From: Vibrio barjaei
GTDB taxonomy: Bacteria > Pseudomonadota > Gammaproteobacteria > Enterobacterales > Vibrionaceae
NCBI RefSeq assembly: GCF_001639065.2
Contig: NZ_LQXO02000023.1
Span: 1-64,000, forward strand
Direction: 5' to 3'
DNA: 64,000 nucleotides
Part shown: positions 45,418 through 55,191 of the stretch, piece after piece
How the letters are laid out: each line of letters begins with the position of its first letter
How positions within the stretch are numbered: the first letter of the stretch is position 1
Notes under the pieces: generated by a model
The model's database searches: none
What the model was told of the DNA's origin: nothing
Seen by the model: only the letters and a program-made list of their open reading frames with translations
Made by a program: the position numbers and the translations under genes

Positions 45418-47022
45418 ATGACGAAAGATGATCCAAAACACGTACTTGCTATTGAGGACCTGTCCGTTGGGTTTGGTAGAGGTAAGCAAGTCGAACAAGT
45501 GACCTATGATGTGTCCCTAAAAATCCGCAAAGGCGAGACTTTAGCGCTAGTAGGAGAGAGTGGTTCAGGTAAATCGGTAACCGCCAACGCGATTCTTAAG
45601 CTGTTGCCGAAAGGCTCTAGCCATTATCTCAACGGTCACATTACGTTTGATGACATCGATATGCTTAATTGTTCCGAGCGGCAACTTCGAGGAATTCGAG
45701 GCGGGCGTATCGGGATGATTTTCCAAGAGCCAATGGTGTCATTGAACCCGCTGCATAAAATAGGCAAACAGCTGGTTGAAACTTTGGCGATTCACCGAGG
45801 TATGAGAACCAGTAAAGCAGAGTCGCTGGCGATTTCATGGCTGAAGAAAGTAGGCATTCGATATCCAGAGCAGAAGATCTTAGCCTATCCACATGAGCTT
45901 TCTGGTGGAGAGCGTCAACGTGTCATGATTGCCATGGCACTGATTAACGAGCCTGAACTCCTTATTGCTGATGAACCTACCACTGCACTAGATGTGTCGG
46001 TGCAAGCACAGATTTTGGACCTTCTGAAAGATCTACAACAAGAACTCGGCATGGCGATGCTGTTTATTACTCATGATTTGAGTATTGTGCGCCGTATTGC
46101 CGATAGAGTTGCGGTGATGCAACAAGGGCGTCTGGTTGAGGTTGGCGAGTGTCATCAAGTGTTTAATGCACCTGAACATCCTTATACACAAAAACTGATC
46201 GACTCCGACCCTAGAGGCTTACCTGTTGAGGTTTCTGCCTCCGCGAAACCACTGCTTGCGGTTGATGATCTGAAAGTATGGTTTCCTATCACTGGTGGTT
46301 TGTTCAAACGCGTTGTCAGTCATGTAAAAGCGGTAACCAATATGCAGTTTCAACTTAAGCAGGGTTACTCGATTGGTCTAGTTGGAGAGAGCGGTTCAGG
46401 CAAATCAACGACGGGCATGGCGATTCTTAAGTTAGTTCAAAGTGAGGGTATCATTGAGTTTGATGGCCAAGATATTCAGACGTTGGACCGCAAAGGTATG
46501 TTGCCTTTTCGAAGCCGAATGCAGGTTGTGTTTCAAGATCCTTTCTCAGCGCTAAACCCTAGAATGTCAGTGGCACAGGTCATTGGAGAAGGATTAAGAG
46601 TTCATTTTGAGCACGACGAGGCAACTTTAGACAAGATGATTTGCGACGTGATGCAAGAGGTGGACTTGGATCCTGAAACAAGACACCGATACCCAAATGA
46701 GTTCTCTGGGGGACAAAGACAGCGTATTGCGATTGCAAGGGCGTTGATTCTCAAACCTGAATTTATCTTGTTGGATGAGCCTACGTCTTCTCTAGATAGA
46801 ACAGTGCAAGCACAAGTTCTTGATTTGCTCAAAGAGTTACAAGTAAAACATGGGCTAACTTATCTATTTATCAGCCACGATTTGAGTGTTGTAAAGTCAC
46901 TTTGTCATTACACCATCGTAATGAAAGATGGCGAAATTGTAGAGCAGGGTGATACACAAACGCTGTTTTCTACGCCTCAGAAAGACTACACCAAAACCTT
47001 AGTTTCGTTATCGGCATTCTAG
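45418..47022 (+). CDS. yejF: YejF fused double ATPase
   Basis: A 534-residue ATPase with two complete nucleotide-binding domains in one chain. Walker A GESGSGKS occurs near residue 45 and again near 330. Signatures are LSGGERQRVMIAMAL and FSGGQRQRIAIARAL, Walker B motifs LLIADEPTTALD and FILLDEPTSSLD. This fusion is what distinguishes YejF from the separate D/F ATPases of the sugar importers in this window. The frame is open from 45352 into yejE, but ATG 45418, ten bases past the yejE stop, fits the domain start. Confidence 0.93.
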   Translation: MTKDDPKHVLAIEDLSVGFGRGKQVEQVTYDVSLKIRKGETLALVGESGSGKSVTANAILKLLPKGSSHYLNGHITFDDIDMLNCSERQLRGIRGGRIGMIFQEPMVSLNPLHKIGKQLVETLAIHRGMRTSKAESLAISWLKKVGIRYPEQKILAYPHELSGGERQRVMIAMALINEPELLIADEPTTALDVSVQAQILDLLKDLQQELGMAMLFITHDLSIVRRIADRVAVMQQGRLVEVGECHQVFNAPEHPYTQKLIDSDPRGLPVEVSASAKPLLAVDDLKVWFPITGGLFKRVVSHVKAVTNMQFQLKQGYSIGLVGESGSGKSTTGMAILKLVQSEGIIEFDGQDIQTLDRKGMLPFRSRMQVVFQDPFSALNPRMSVAQVIGEGLRVHFEHDEATLDKMICDVMQEVDLDPETRHRYPNEFSGGQRQRIAIARALILKPEFILLDEPTSSLDRTVQAQVLDLLKELQVKHGLTYLFISHDLSVVKSLCHYTIVMKDGEIVEQGDTQTLFSTPQKDYTKTLVSLSAF

Positions 47023-47033
47023 GATTGTTGTTA

Positions 47034-47069
47034 TAAAAATCCCCCCTACCAAAACAGAGTGGTAGGGGG
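47034..47069 (-). terminator. Terminator of the 47097-47823 minus-strand genes
   Basis: CCCCCTACCA and TGGTAGGGGG form a 10-base stem with an eight-base loop. On the minus strand it is followed by GATTTTTAT, so it reads as a terminator in that direction; the plus side has no T run. Confidence 0.8.
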
Positions 47070-47096
47070 TGAGCTACCATGAAACTTGGCAAAAAT

Positions 47097-47636
47097 CTAA
47101 AAGCTCCAGCCGATTCGTGTAATGAAGTGAGTGAGTTGCCCATTGTGAGAGTCCACCAAGCTGGTTTCCAATCCTCCTGATAGAGTTAAACCAAAATCGA
47201 AACTAGCAAGTACTCCGGTGCCTAGTGCAAGAGCTTTGTTGTCCTCATCTTTGTAACGATAATCACCCACACCGCCTGAGAAATAGAACGCGACGTTATC
47301 AGTAAATCCGTAAGAAGCACCGAGCATATAGGTTTGAAGTGACGGCTTTTCTCCACGTATCTCAGAATACTTTAAGTGTTGGTAACTCAATAACGGCGCC
47401 CAGCCATCCTTACTAGGCATTTTCCCAGCCATGGCACCGATATTGTGTTGTAGAGAGTTGCTCCATGTGTCACTCCAAGCAAAGCCTGCTGACACGAATA
47501 GTTTGTTTTTGTCTTCACTGTTAATAGCGTCTTCTTGTTTCGCTTCCGCAAGTGAAAGCCCTCCTAATAAAAGGAAGACTGTTGCAATTAATTTGGATAC
47601 CCAAGACGGTTTAGCTTGCACTGATTGCATATTCAT
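47097..47636 (-). CDS. Small outer-membrane beta-barrel protein
   Basis: A 179-residue exported protein. The start at 47636 puts a leader MNMQSVQAKPSWVSKLIATV...SLAEA at the N terminus; the longer frame to 47717 overlaps the small upstream gene. Mature residues alternate polar and aromatic positions (LSYQHLKYSE, YFSGGVGDYRY) and the chain ends ITRIGWSF, a classical barrel C-terminus. Family not recognised. It is ten bases downstream of the 47823 small ORF and they probably form an operon. Confidence 0.75.
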   Translation of the reverse strand: MNMQSVQAKPSWVSKLIATVFLLLGGLSLAEAKQEDAINSEDKNKLFVSAGFAWSDTWSNSLQHNIGAMAGKMPSKDGWAPLLSYQHLKYSEIRGEKPSLQTYMLGASYGFTDNVAFYFSGGVGDYRYKDEDNKALALGTGVLASFDFGLTLSGGLETSLVDSHNGQLTHFITRIGWSF

Positions 47637-47646
47637 ATTGTCACTT

Positions 47647-47823
47647 CTATTTAAAGTTGAGATTGAAACCAAATTCGTAAGTACCTTCCGTGGTACGAGG
47701 TTCACCTGGACGCACACGGTGTTGCCCGTATAGGTACTTCACATAGGGTTCAATGTATTTGGGTCTAAAAGTAAGAGTAAAGTCGACGTGATAAATACTA
47801 GGTTCTAGTGTGGTTTCCGACAT
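47647..47823 (-). CDS. Small protein (58 aa), probable first gene of the operon
   Basis: ATG 47823 opens 58 codons to TAG 47647-47649, just ten bases before the next gene. The product begins [19 protein letters not shown], is rich in aromatic residues in an alternating pattern and ends [12 protein letters not shown], like strands of an outer-membrane barrel. It has no signal peptide. It could be a genuine small protein, or the surviving tail of a barrel gene whose 5' part is gone. Confidence 0.5.
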   Translation of the reverse strand: MSETTLEPSIYHVDFTLTFRPKYIEPYVKYLYGQHRVRPGEPRTTEGTYEFGFNLNFK

Positions 47824-48002
47824 AATTCGCTCGTAGTCTTAATACATGCAAAGTTGACTATATCTAAGAAGTACGACATACATTTCTTACAATGAGGCGA
47901 GTTTACGCTGGATGTTAAGGTATTCTAATGAAAGGATTGAATGAGATAAATTACCTTCAGTTATTAATAAACAAAGGTAATGGAAGTGATAACTAAATGG
48001 AA
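47824..48002. other. Spacer between minus-strand genes
   Basis: Holds the presumed promoter of the 47823 small operon. No terminator for the LysR gene upstream is obvious. Confidence 0.3.
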
Positions 48003-48920
48003 TTATTCCTTTAGTATGTCGAGGAGCTTGGTATGCAGCCAGCGAGTCGTGGCATTATTGCGATTTTTGTAATGGTAAAAGGCGTTAATATCAGTATTGA
48101 CTGTTTCGCTTGCAAATAATATTTCTAGCGAACGAAGTCCTGGGTTGGCGTCAAGATTGAGGTACCTTGAGCCAGGAAAAAGAACATCGCTATTCTTAAC
48201 AATATCAATGATAGCTGAAGGTAGCTCCGATCTAAATACGATGTTGGCTTCAACTCCGTGTAGTTTCATCATTTTCTCAGTGTTGGAAATATTAGAGTTC
48301 CAGTCTGCCGCAATTAAAGTCGCGATATCAAAATTACCACCTTCTAACAGGTCTACTTGGTTCTTGTTAAAAGGGTGTTCATTCCTTACATAGGCACGAA
48401 AATCATCTGTAACCAAAAATCTCTGAATGAGTTCTTTTGGTGCGTGCGAGATACTGTAATTAAGCCCAATATGAATGTCATCATTAACAATGTCTTGCAG
48501 AGTAGTCTTACTCCAGTTCAAAAACTGTATTTGTACTGATGGAGCCTCGCGACGCAAAGATTGAAATAGTTTGGTTGCAATACCTGAAAGGAAAAATGGG
48601 GAAATAGCAATCTTTATTGTCCCTTCAAGTTTCGCAGGTTCGAACTTTGAGGAGTGGTTTAAGGCGCCTGCCAATTCATCCATTATAGGAGAAATAGATT
48701 CCGCCAACTGGGTAGCTTTCTCCGTAGCTCTAAGCCCATGATGAGTTTTTACAAATAGCTCATCATCAAAATGGTCACGAAGCCTTTGAAGCGCCTTACT
48801 AATAGCAGGTTGCGAGACAAATAACCTTTCAGACGCCTTACGCATATTTCGCTCTTGATTAAGAATGATAAAGGTTCTTAAAAGATTCAAGTCAAGGTTG
48901 GCGAATAAGTCTTTTGCCAT
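48003..48920 (-). CDS. LysR-family regulator
   Basis: A 305-residue regulator with helix-turn-helix RNMRKASERLFVSQPAISKAL (core RKASERLFVSQPAISKAL) near residues 20-41 and an effector domain from about 95. The style is that of the NodD/LeuO-like branch with a short HTH and ELFVKTHHGL after it. The start has AGGA eight bases upstream. It diverges from the chemoreceptor at 49078. No target is obvious beyond that divergence. Confidence 0.9.
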   Translation of the reverse strand: MAKDLFANLDLNLLRTFIILNQERNMRKASERLFVSQPAISKALQRLRDHFDDELFVKTHHGLRATEKATQLAESISPIMDELAGALNHSSKFEPAKLEGTIKIAISPFFLSGIATKLFQSLRREAPSVQIQFLNWSKTTLQDIVNDDIHIGLNYSISHAPKELIQRFLVTDDFRAYVRNEHPFNKNQVDLLEGGNFDIATLIAADWNSNISNTEKMMKLHGVEANIVFRSELPSAIIDIVKNSDVLFPGSRYLNLDANPGLRSLEILFASETVNTDINAFYHYKNRNNATTRWLHTKLLDILKE

Positions 48921-49077
48921 TAGAGGTATCCTAATACTGCTTAGCTTCTATTCAATATTAAGTACAAACACTTACCTTCGCAAAGAGTTGGTAACAAATC
49001 GTAAAACAAAACATTGAATTTTTGAGATAGATGCCGATATAGTGATGAATTAATCAGGATTTTATAGAGGTTTAAGG

Positions 49078-51075
49078 ATGAAGCTCTCGATATCGGGTAA
49101 GCTCAGAACAAGTTTTCTGGCGCTTGGCGTACTTTTTATCGTCTCATCACTTTTTGTGTATCGCAGTGTCGAAAGCGTGCAAGTAGACACTCAGTCTTTG
49201 TTATTACATGACCTTCCAACGGTCGATGCCAGTCGGCAACTTGGTCAGTCAATTCAAGAAACCGTTTCAGAATTGCGAGGTTTTCTGCTCTTAGTGGGTC
49301 CTGAAGAGCAAGTCGAAAGTTATCGTGGAGAGGTTCTCTCAAAAATAGATCATGTCGATATCCAGCTTATTAGCTTGGAGTCCCTGATATCTTCTCAGCA
49401 ATACCAAATCATCAATGATGAATGGAGCACTATTAAAGCAACTTCAGCTGATATTTTGGCAATAAGCCATACCGATGAAAATTTGCCGGCGCACTCTTTA
49501 TTTATTAATGAAGCGGCTCCCATTGCGGAAGTGGCTCTGGATCAGTTGCAAGGACTGATCAACGATGAGGCCGGAAAAACGGAAGGTGGAGAGAGAAAGC
49601 GACTCTTTAAGCTTTATGCCGATGGCTATAACTCTCTAGCTAATGCCTTAGCGGCTCTACGTGACTACTTGCAGTATGGTGCGCAGGACTATCTAGATAA
49701 ATACGCGGACTTAATGAAGTTTCATGATCAAGTCGTGACTCAAATCGGTTACAAGCAATCATTTATGAGTGATAGCGATCAAAGCTTATGGTCTCTTTTT
49801 AACGAAATGAAAGCGTTATATATTCCGCTCGCGAAACAAGTTATAGAGGTACGACAGTCAGAAGATTGGAATCGCTCGAATAGTCTTATGTCTGACGTTT
49901 TGCTTCCTTCGATCAGTGTCGTTCAAAACGAACTAAATGGTATCGTCAGCGCGCAACAACAAAAAGCGTCATCGACAGAGCAAAGTATCCGCAGCAGCGT
50001 GACCACTCTTATTGTGATGCTAGGTGTCAGCTGTATCGCGGTACTTGTCGCAGCATTCGTCATTTCTCATATTATGGGGCGCCAAATCGGGGGGCGTATT
50101 TCCCTAATTGTCAAACGAGCTCAAATTATCGCGGATGGCAACGTTTCGAGTGAGGCACTAGCGGTGTCTGGCAGTGATGAGCTTGCTGATCTGACTAAAT
50201 CTATTAACGCCATGAACCATGCGTTGGCAACATTAGTTGGTCAAGTAACCAACAGTGTAGAAACAGTTGAGCTGAGGATGGGGAATTTAACTCAAAACAG
50301 TCGTGAAAGTTTGACTAATGTTGAACAGCAGTCACAACATGTTGATGAAATTGGTCACTCCTTGTCTGAGGTCGCAGTAGGGTCTGAACAAACGGCTAGT
50401 CAAGTACAGTTGTCATCCTCTGCATTGGTTGATGCGAAACAAGAACTGGTTTCCGGTGAAAGCGTGTTGACTGAAAACCATACAAACATGACTTCGTTAG
50501 TCACGGCCATTGAAATAACACAGCAGTTCGTTGAGCAATTAAGTAACGAAAGTCAAGCGATCGGGAAAGTGACTGAGGTCATCGAAGGATTAGCAGAGCA
50601 AACCAACTTACTGGCACTCAACGCAGCGATAGAAGCAGCGAGGGCTGGAGAGCAAGGGCGAGGTTTTGCAGTTGTTGCCGACGAGGTGCGAATGCTCGCA
50701 AGTAGAACGACGGAGTCGACAACGGAAATCAACACTATTATTCAAGCTATTCGAACCTCAATAAACAAAGTCGTAGAGCAAATCAATGTCGGAACCACTA
50801 TAGCTTCCGAAGCTATGGAGCAAACCAGTGGTGCGTTGAGCCGAATTCAATCATCCGGGGAACAGGTTGAACTTGTGAATGACCAGATGGCAAGTTTGGC
50901 GGCAACAGCGGAGCAGCAGGCTGTTGCCACTCAGTCTATTTCGAAGCTCGTTAACGAAATTAACGAGTCGCTCAAATTAGTGGCGGAACAATCTCGCACC
51001 ACGAATCATGTGACAGAGCAAGTCACCAGTAACGTGGGAGAATTGCACGCTCAGGTTGCAAAATTTAAGGTCTAG
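49078..51075 (+). CDS. Methyl-accepting chemotaxis protein
   Basis: A 665-residue transmembrane chemoreceptor. TM1 lies near residues 10-27 and TM2 near 308-332, with a helical periplasmic ligand domain of about 280 residues between them, then HAMP (about 335-385) and a long signalling coiled coil. The conserved hairpin tip is [20 protein letters not shown]. There is no C-terminal pentapeptide for CheR/CheB tethering; it ends HAQVAKFKV. The ligand is unknown. GAGG is about eight bases before the ATG. Confidence 0.93.
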   Translation: MKLSISGKLRTSFLALGVLFIVSSLFVYRSVESVQVDTQSLLLHDLPTVDASRQLGQSIQETVSELRGFLLLVGPEEQVESYRGEVLSKIDHVDIQLISLESLISSQQYQIINDEWSTIKATSADILAISHTDENLPAHSLFINEAAPIAEVALDQLQGLINDEAGKTEGGERKRLFKLYADGYNSLANALAALRDYLQYGAQDYLDKYADLMKFHDQVVTQIGYKQSFMSDSDQSLWSLFNEMKALYIPLAKQVIEVRQSEDWNRSNSLMSDVLLPSISVVQNELNGIVSAQQQKASSTEQSIRSSVTTLIVMLGVSCIAVLVAAFVISHIMGRQIGGRISLIVKRAQIIADGNVSSEALAVSGSDELADLTKSINAMNHALATLVGQVTNSVETVELRMGNLTQNSRESLTNVEQQSQHVDEIGHSLSEVAVGSEQTASQVQLSSSALVDAKQELVSGESVLTENHTNMTSLVTAIEITQQFVEQLSNESQAIGKVTEVIEGLAEQTNLLALNAAIEAARAGEQGRGFAVVADEVRMLASRTTESTTEINTIIQAIRTSINKVVEQINVGTTIASEAMEQTSGALSRIQSSGEQVELVNDQMASLAATAEQQAVATQSISKLVNEINESLKLVAEQSRTTNHVTEQVTSNVGELHAQVAKFKV

Positions 51076-51080
51076 AAAAC

Positions 51081-51112
51081 AAAAAATGCCCTTCATTTGA
51101 AGGGCATTTTTT
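51081..51112. terminator. Bidirectional terminator
   Basis: AAAAAATGCCCTTC and GAAGGGCATTTTTT pair perfectly around ATTT, between the convergent chemoreceptor and YjiG genes. Confidence 0.93.
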
Positions 51113-51134
51113 ACATATTTTGAGCGCTTTTGTG

Positions 51135-51602
51135 CTAAACCAGAATATTCATTAGGAACATAGCGCCAAAGGCGTTCAAGACAGAAATTGCAATCATTAC
51201 TGGAATATAACGACCTTCTGTGCCAATTGGACCCATGATACGTCCCATATATTGAATCTGAGAGCCCATCAAATAGATTGCTGGAGCTAGAATGGCAATA
51301 TGAGTACCGTTTAGAATACCTTGGTCAAATAGGGTGATAACTACACCAACAGCGCCGCCCATAGACATCCAAGCACCGATAAGTACTGCGGCAGCTTCAC
51401 CCGGTAAACCGAATACAGCCATCACAGGAGAGAACAAAGCGCCCATTGCATCCAATGCGCCCGTTATCTGTAGAGCTTTAATAATGACAAATGCCATTAG
51501 AACGTTAGGAACCGTGGATGTGGTTGCAATAACCCAACCTTTCTTAGCACCTTCAACAAAGATGTCTGTCACCATAGGTTTTTTTGCTTTTACTTCACTC
51601 AT
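51135..51602 (-). CDS. yjiG: YjiG-like Gate-domain membrane protein
   Basis: A 155-residue inner-membrane protein with about four helices and the nucleoside-recognition (Gate) motif context LMAFVIIKALQITGALD and GEAAAVLIGAWMSMGGAVG. It is the partner of the preceding YjiH-type gene, whose stop overlaps its start by four bases. Such pairs resemble spore maturation proteins A/B and probably form a transporter of unknown substrate. Confidence 0.85.
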   Translation of the reverse strand: MSEVKAKKPMVTDIFVEGAKKGWVIATTSTVPNVLMAFVIIKALQITGALDAMGALFSPVMAVFGLPGEAAAVLIGAWMSMGGAVGVVITLFDQGILNGTHIAILAPAIYLMGSQIQYMGRIMGPIGTEGRYIPVMIAISVLNAFGAMFLMNILV

Positions 51603-52336
51603 GATGCAGCCTCTTGTTTCGTCATAGTTTCATCGTCTTTTTTCGACTTGTCTTCTTTACCTTCAGTAATATTTAGGTAAACACGGAATAGGTTTGCACC
51701 AACAAATTTAAACAGGAACATAACAGCTACGGCTAAACCGATTGACGAAGAAACCGCCAGTGAACCGTCCATCATCGTTAACGTAAACAGCACCGCGCCA
51801 GAAGAGAAGAAGTTAACAATTGCTGCGCCAGCAGTGAACTGGAACATAGTGAAAACATCAGTTTCGCGTTTGGTCAAATGACCTTCGTCTTTCAACTGAC
51901 GAGTCATTGCAGCACCAGCATCAGTACTTTGAAGTGAAGCGATAAGCGCCAAGCCAGAGTTACCCGGAATGCCCATTAGAGGACGTAAAAGAGGAGAAAG
52001 AAGTTTGCGAGCCGCATCAAGTGCGCCGTAGTGCTCTAGAACATTGATCATGCCCAGTGCAAACATAACGGTAGGAATTAGTGTTAGTGCAAAAATGAAA
52101 CCGTCACGAGCACCGCTACCACCAACACCTCGAAACGAAGTGGTAGCAGCTTGTACGCCAGCTTCCGTTTCAGTTACGTTGTGGGCAACTTGTCCAAATG
52201 CACCGTTTAGGGTTGTAAAGTCAAATACTCCATACCATTCGTTGGATTGGAGTAACCCAGAGAAAAACACAATAGCAAAAGCCAGCGCGATGTAGCTTCC
52301 TATTGTTACCTTACGTTCTTTAGTTGAATCAGTCAT
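51599..52336 (-). CDS. yjiH: YjiH-like Gate-domain membrane protein
   Basis: A 245-residue inner-membrane protein with about six helices; the Gate motif includes LIASLQSTDAGAAMTRQL. I chose ATG 52336, which has AAGG about eight bases upstream, over the open frame to 52411, whose added residues are poor. It overlaps and is probably coupled to yjiG. Confidence 0.83.
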   Translation of the reverse strand: MTDSTKERKVTIGSYIALAFAIVFFSGLLQSNEWYGVFDFTTLNGAFGQVAHNVTETEAGVQAATTSFRGVGGSGARDGFIFALTLIPTVMFALGMINVLEHYGALDAARKLLSPLLRPLMGIPGNSGLALIASLQSTDAGAAMTRQLKDEGHLTKRETDVFTMFQFTAGAAIVNFFSSGAVLFTLTMMDGSLAVSSSIGLAVAVMFLFKFVGANLFRVYLNITEGKEDKSKKDDETMTKQEAAS

Positions 52337-52661
52337 ATGACAGCCTTGAGATAGTGGAACAGTGTGCATATTTTGAGGAGTTTGATGTGCTAGAGAGATG
52401 ATCGCGGTCAATTAGAATATGTATTTATATGAAGCGACTGTAACAAAATATATATCTGTGAATTAGCTTTGAAATTAGATATAGCTCTGCTAATCCCAAG
52501 GTTAAATTTTCTAATGAGAGTGCGGGATTTGTATTCAATTTGGTTAAGGAACAGAGTGGGCATTAGTCATAGTATGTTACCTAACTATCCCGTGTTTTAC
52601 TTATTTCGCAGCAGCATAATTGGGACACTTTGGGATACTTTTAGACAGTAGGTTCCTAATT
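52337..52661. other. Divergent promoter region
   Basis: AT-rich region between the yjiHG pair and the MFS gene. I see no additional gene or clear motif. Confidence 0.35.
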
Positions 52662-53837
52662 ATGATGGAAAAACATGGTATTTCATATTGGTACGCAGCA
52701 GCGTTTATGTTTGGTGCGGTACAGTTGGTGGCGTTACCGATTTTGATTCCAAGTCATATATTTGAAGTAACAGGGTCGATGGCACATACTGGCGCAGCTC
52801 TAGCTTTTGTGGGATTGAGTGGTTTTGTTGCGCCAATCATAGGCAGTGTGATAGATCGTCTGCGAGTGCATGCCTTAGCGCAGCAGCTCGCCTTGTTGAG
52901 TCACGTTGTTGCGATGGTTATTTTTGCGTTTGTCCCTCAAACATTGGCAATGTATTTGGCTACGTTTCTTGTCGGCTTGGGCTCAATCACTTTAATGACG
53001 GTTAATCCTACATTTATTGTAGCTGCGGGTTACAACGACGAACAGCAAGCTCTGCGTCTTACTCGAATGAACCAAAGTATTTTTGTTGGTGCTGTTATGA
53101 TGGGAGCAATACTCCCCCTGAGTATAAACCTGAGTTCTCAAGTAGCATTTCTTGTCGTAGCTATTACCGCGGTACTCTCATTAATGATCAGTGGAATCGA
53201 CAGTAAGAAAGCGGCATCACGTTTGGTACTAGAAGAGCCTACTGAGTCAGAAACAATGAAAAAAGGTCATTGGAATGCCACGTTCGTGACGTTTTTATTG
53301 GCGGTGTTCATTGCTATGATTGCGAGTTCTAATCAGGTGGCGCAAGGTCCTAATCTATTTGAAAGCTTATTCTCAATCGATAAGTCAGCAACTTCATTAT
53401 TATTGGCATTCTCTTCTGTAATTAGTTTACTAACGTTGGATGTCGCAGGTCGAGCGTTAACGAAATTTGGTGCAGGGAAGGTATGGATCTTCGGTTTAAT
53501 CGGTTATGTTGTTGTCGGTTTGGTATTGTCTTTACTGGTGACAGGGCACACGCGATTTTTCTATTTGCCGTTAGTCATGCATTTGTTGTTTATGCAATGC
53601 TTATCTATGGTCGACATGGTTAAGCCGGCTATTGTTGCCAAAGTAACCACTCTGCCTCCGGCTTCTACACAAGGCTTGCTACTGTTTGCCATCGCGGGGG
53701 GTTATGCTGTTGGTACAACGATGGGTGGAATCACCGCAGAATGGTTTGGTATGGCGAGTATTTTTAGTTTGGTTACAGGCGCTTCAGCGATTGCTGGGCT
53801 GTTTGCTGTACTTACGTTATCAAGAATCAAATCTTAG
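52662..53837 (+). CDS. MFS transporter
   Basis: A 391-residue membrane protein of the major facilitator superfamily with about 12 hydrophobic helices. A conserved loop between helices 2 and 3 reads IIGSVIDRLRVHALAQ in place of the usual GxxxDRxGRR motif. ATG 52662/52665 with AGG nine bases upstream is preferred to the longer frame from 52620. Substrate unknown; a sugar or drug exporter is possible. Confidence 0.82.
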   Translation: MMEKHGISYWYAAAFMFGAVQLVALPILIPSHIFEVTGSMAHTGAALAFVGLSGFVAPIIGSVIDRLRVHALAQQLALLSHVVAMVIFAFVPQTLAMYLATFLVGLGSITLMTVNPTFIVAAGYNDEQQALRLTRMNQSIFVGAVMMGAILPLSINLSSQVAFLVVAITAVLSLMISGIDSKKAASRLVLEEPTESETMKKGHWNATFVTFLLAVFIAMIASSNQVAQGPNLFESLFSIDKSATSLLLAFSSVISLLTLDVAGRALTKFGAGKVWIFGLIGYVVVGLVLSLLVTGHTRFFYLPLVMHLLFMQCLSMVDMVKPAIVAKVTTLPPASTQGLLLFAIAGGYAVGTTMGGITAEWFGMASIFSLVTGASAIAGLFAVLTLSRIKS

Positions 53838-53846
53838 AAGAAAAAT

Positions 53847-53877
53847 TGGCGTGTTGACGGTAAACGCAGACACGCCA
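53847..53877. terminator. Probable terminator between MFS and RoxA genes
   Basis: TGGCGTGT and ACACGCCA form an 8-base stem with a 15-base loop. The A run on the left serves as a T run for the minus-strand gene end. Confidence 0.5.
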
Positions 53878-53886
53878 TTATACTAG

Positions 53887-55032
53887 TTATTCAGCAAACC
53901 AATAGCCTTTATTGACTAGTTCAGTGATTAACGAAATCGCAGCGGAGTTTTGTATTATCGATTCTCCGCTGTTTTCAAGACAAATAGTATCTTGGTTAGT
54001 GAGCAATTCTGCGAAGCTGGTTAACTCTTCAGGAATCTTGAACATTTCACCGTTTACATAAACTATGTTCGGCTCGGTTTCGTGTGAAAGTGTTCTTAAT
54101 CCAGCTACTTTGAATATATCGCCACCACTTTCTAGGTGCTGATATACATCCTCGCAACTCCACTTTGAACTAGGTTCAATAATGTTCAGTTGGTGTCGAG
54201 ATTGGCTCAGCATGCATCCCATAAAATCTTTGATAGTGTCTTCGTCATCCAGTTTCGCTTTTAGCATACTGACTAGGGAATCTAAGTCGCTTGTTGAAAT
54301 CTTACCAAAGTTATCTTGTGTGCGAAGATCGGGCTTGTGGAGATGCTCATCACCATAATCGTGAGCCAAAATGTAATCAGCGAAGTTGCTGATAAGTTCT
54401 TGTTCTTTGGGAGAGCGGAATCCAACAGAGTAGCTCATTGACGGTTCAAGGGCGTATCCATCGTGTGGGAAGCCCGGTGGAATGTAAAGAATGTCACCGG
54501 GCTCTAAAATTTCATCAATTTCTGCTTCGAAAGACTCGATTTGGCGTAGCGCTTCGTGACGCTGAGTTTCTTTATACTGTCCAACATCTTTTGCGCCAAC
54601 TCGCCAGTGACGTTTGCCCATGCCCTGAATAATGAATACGTCATATTGATCGATATGAGGACCAACACCACCACCCTCGACAGAGTAGCTAATCATTAGA
54701 TCATCAAATAGCCATTGCGGCATAGTTTGAAAAGGTTTAACAAGTTGCGCGGCACCGTCATGCCAATGGTTCGCGGCCTGAACGATAAAAGACCAATTAC
54801 TTTCTGGCAGAGAGGCGAATTTATCATCATCAAAAGGACCGTGTTCGGCTTGCCAATTATTCTCAAGATTAGATACAAAGCGTGAGTCGACCACTTCTTC
54901 CATCGTTAATCCTGCAAGTTCTTCGGGCGTGATAGGATCTTGGAATTCTGCGAATCCCCCTTTGATGATTGTTGGCTTTTTTTGCCAATAATTGCGTAAG
55001 AACTCGTCGAGAGAGATGGTCAATTTATACAT
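53887..55032 (-). CDS. roxA: Ribosomal protein L16 arginine hydroxylase RoxA (YcfD)
   Basis: A 381-residue cytoplasmic JmjC/cupin-fold 2-oxoglutarate oxygenase. Iron-binding residues are His126 and Asp128 in GPHIDQYDVF and His190 in PPGFPHDGY. The N-terminal part has the family opening LDEFLRNYWQKKPTIIKG. The length agrees with YcfD, which hydroxylates an arginine of ribosomal protein L16. The start at 55032 is followed by MYKLTISLDEF. The gene is monocistronic. Confidence 0.92.
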   Translation of the reverse strand: MYKLTISLDEFLRNYWQKKPTIIKGGFAEFQDPITPEELAGLTMEEVVDSRFVSNLENNWQAEHGPFDDDKFASLPESNWSFIVQAANHWHDGAAQLVKPFQTMPQWLFDDLMISYSVEGGGVGPHIDQYDVFIIQGMGKRHWRVGAKDVGQYKETQRHEALRQIESFEAEIDEILEPGDILYIPPGFPHDGYALEPSMSYSVGFRSPKEQELISNFADYILAHDYGDEHLHKPDLRTQDNFGKISTSDLDSLVSMLKAKLDDEDTIKDFMGCMLSQSRHQLNIIEPSSKWSCEDVYQHLESGGDIFKVAGLRTLSHETEPNIVYVNGEMFKIPEELTSFAELLTNQDTICLENSGESIIQNSAAISLITELVNKGYWFAE

Positions 55033-55191
55033 GGTTTTACCTAGTCTTCGTTTGATTGCGGAGGGATTCTAACAAAAACCGCTAGCAACACCCACGATAA
55101 TCACGATGGCTCACGTTTTTCACTCTCGACACTGTTTATTAAGTGAGTGGCGCCTATGCTTGAAAAGGTGTCAATTAAGGAGGTCGGGAGC

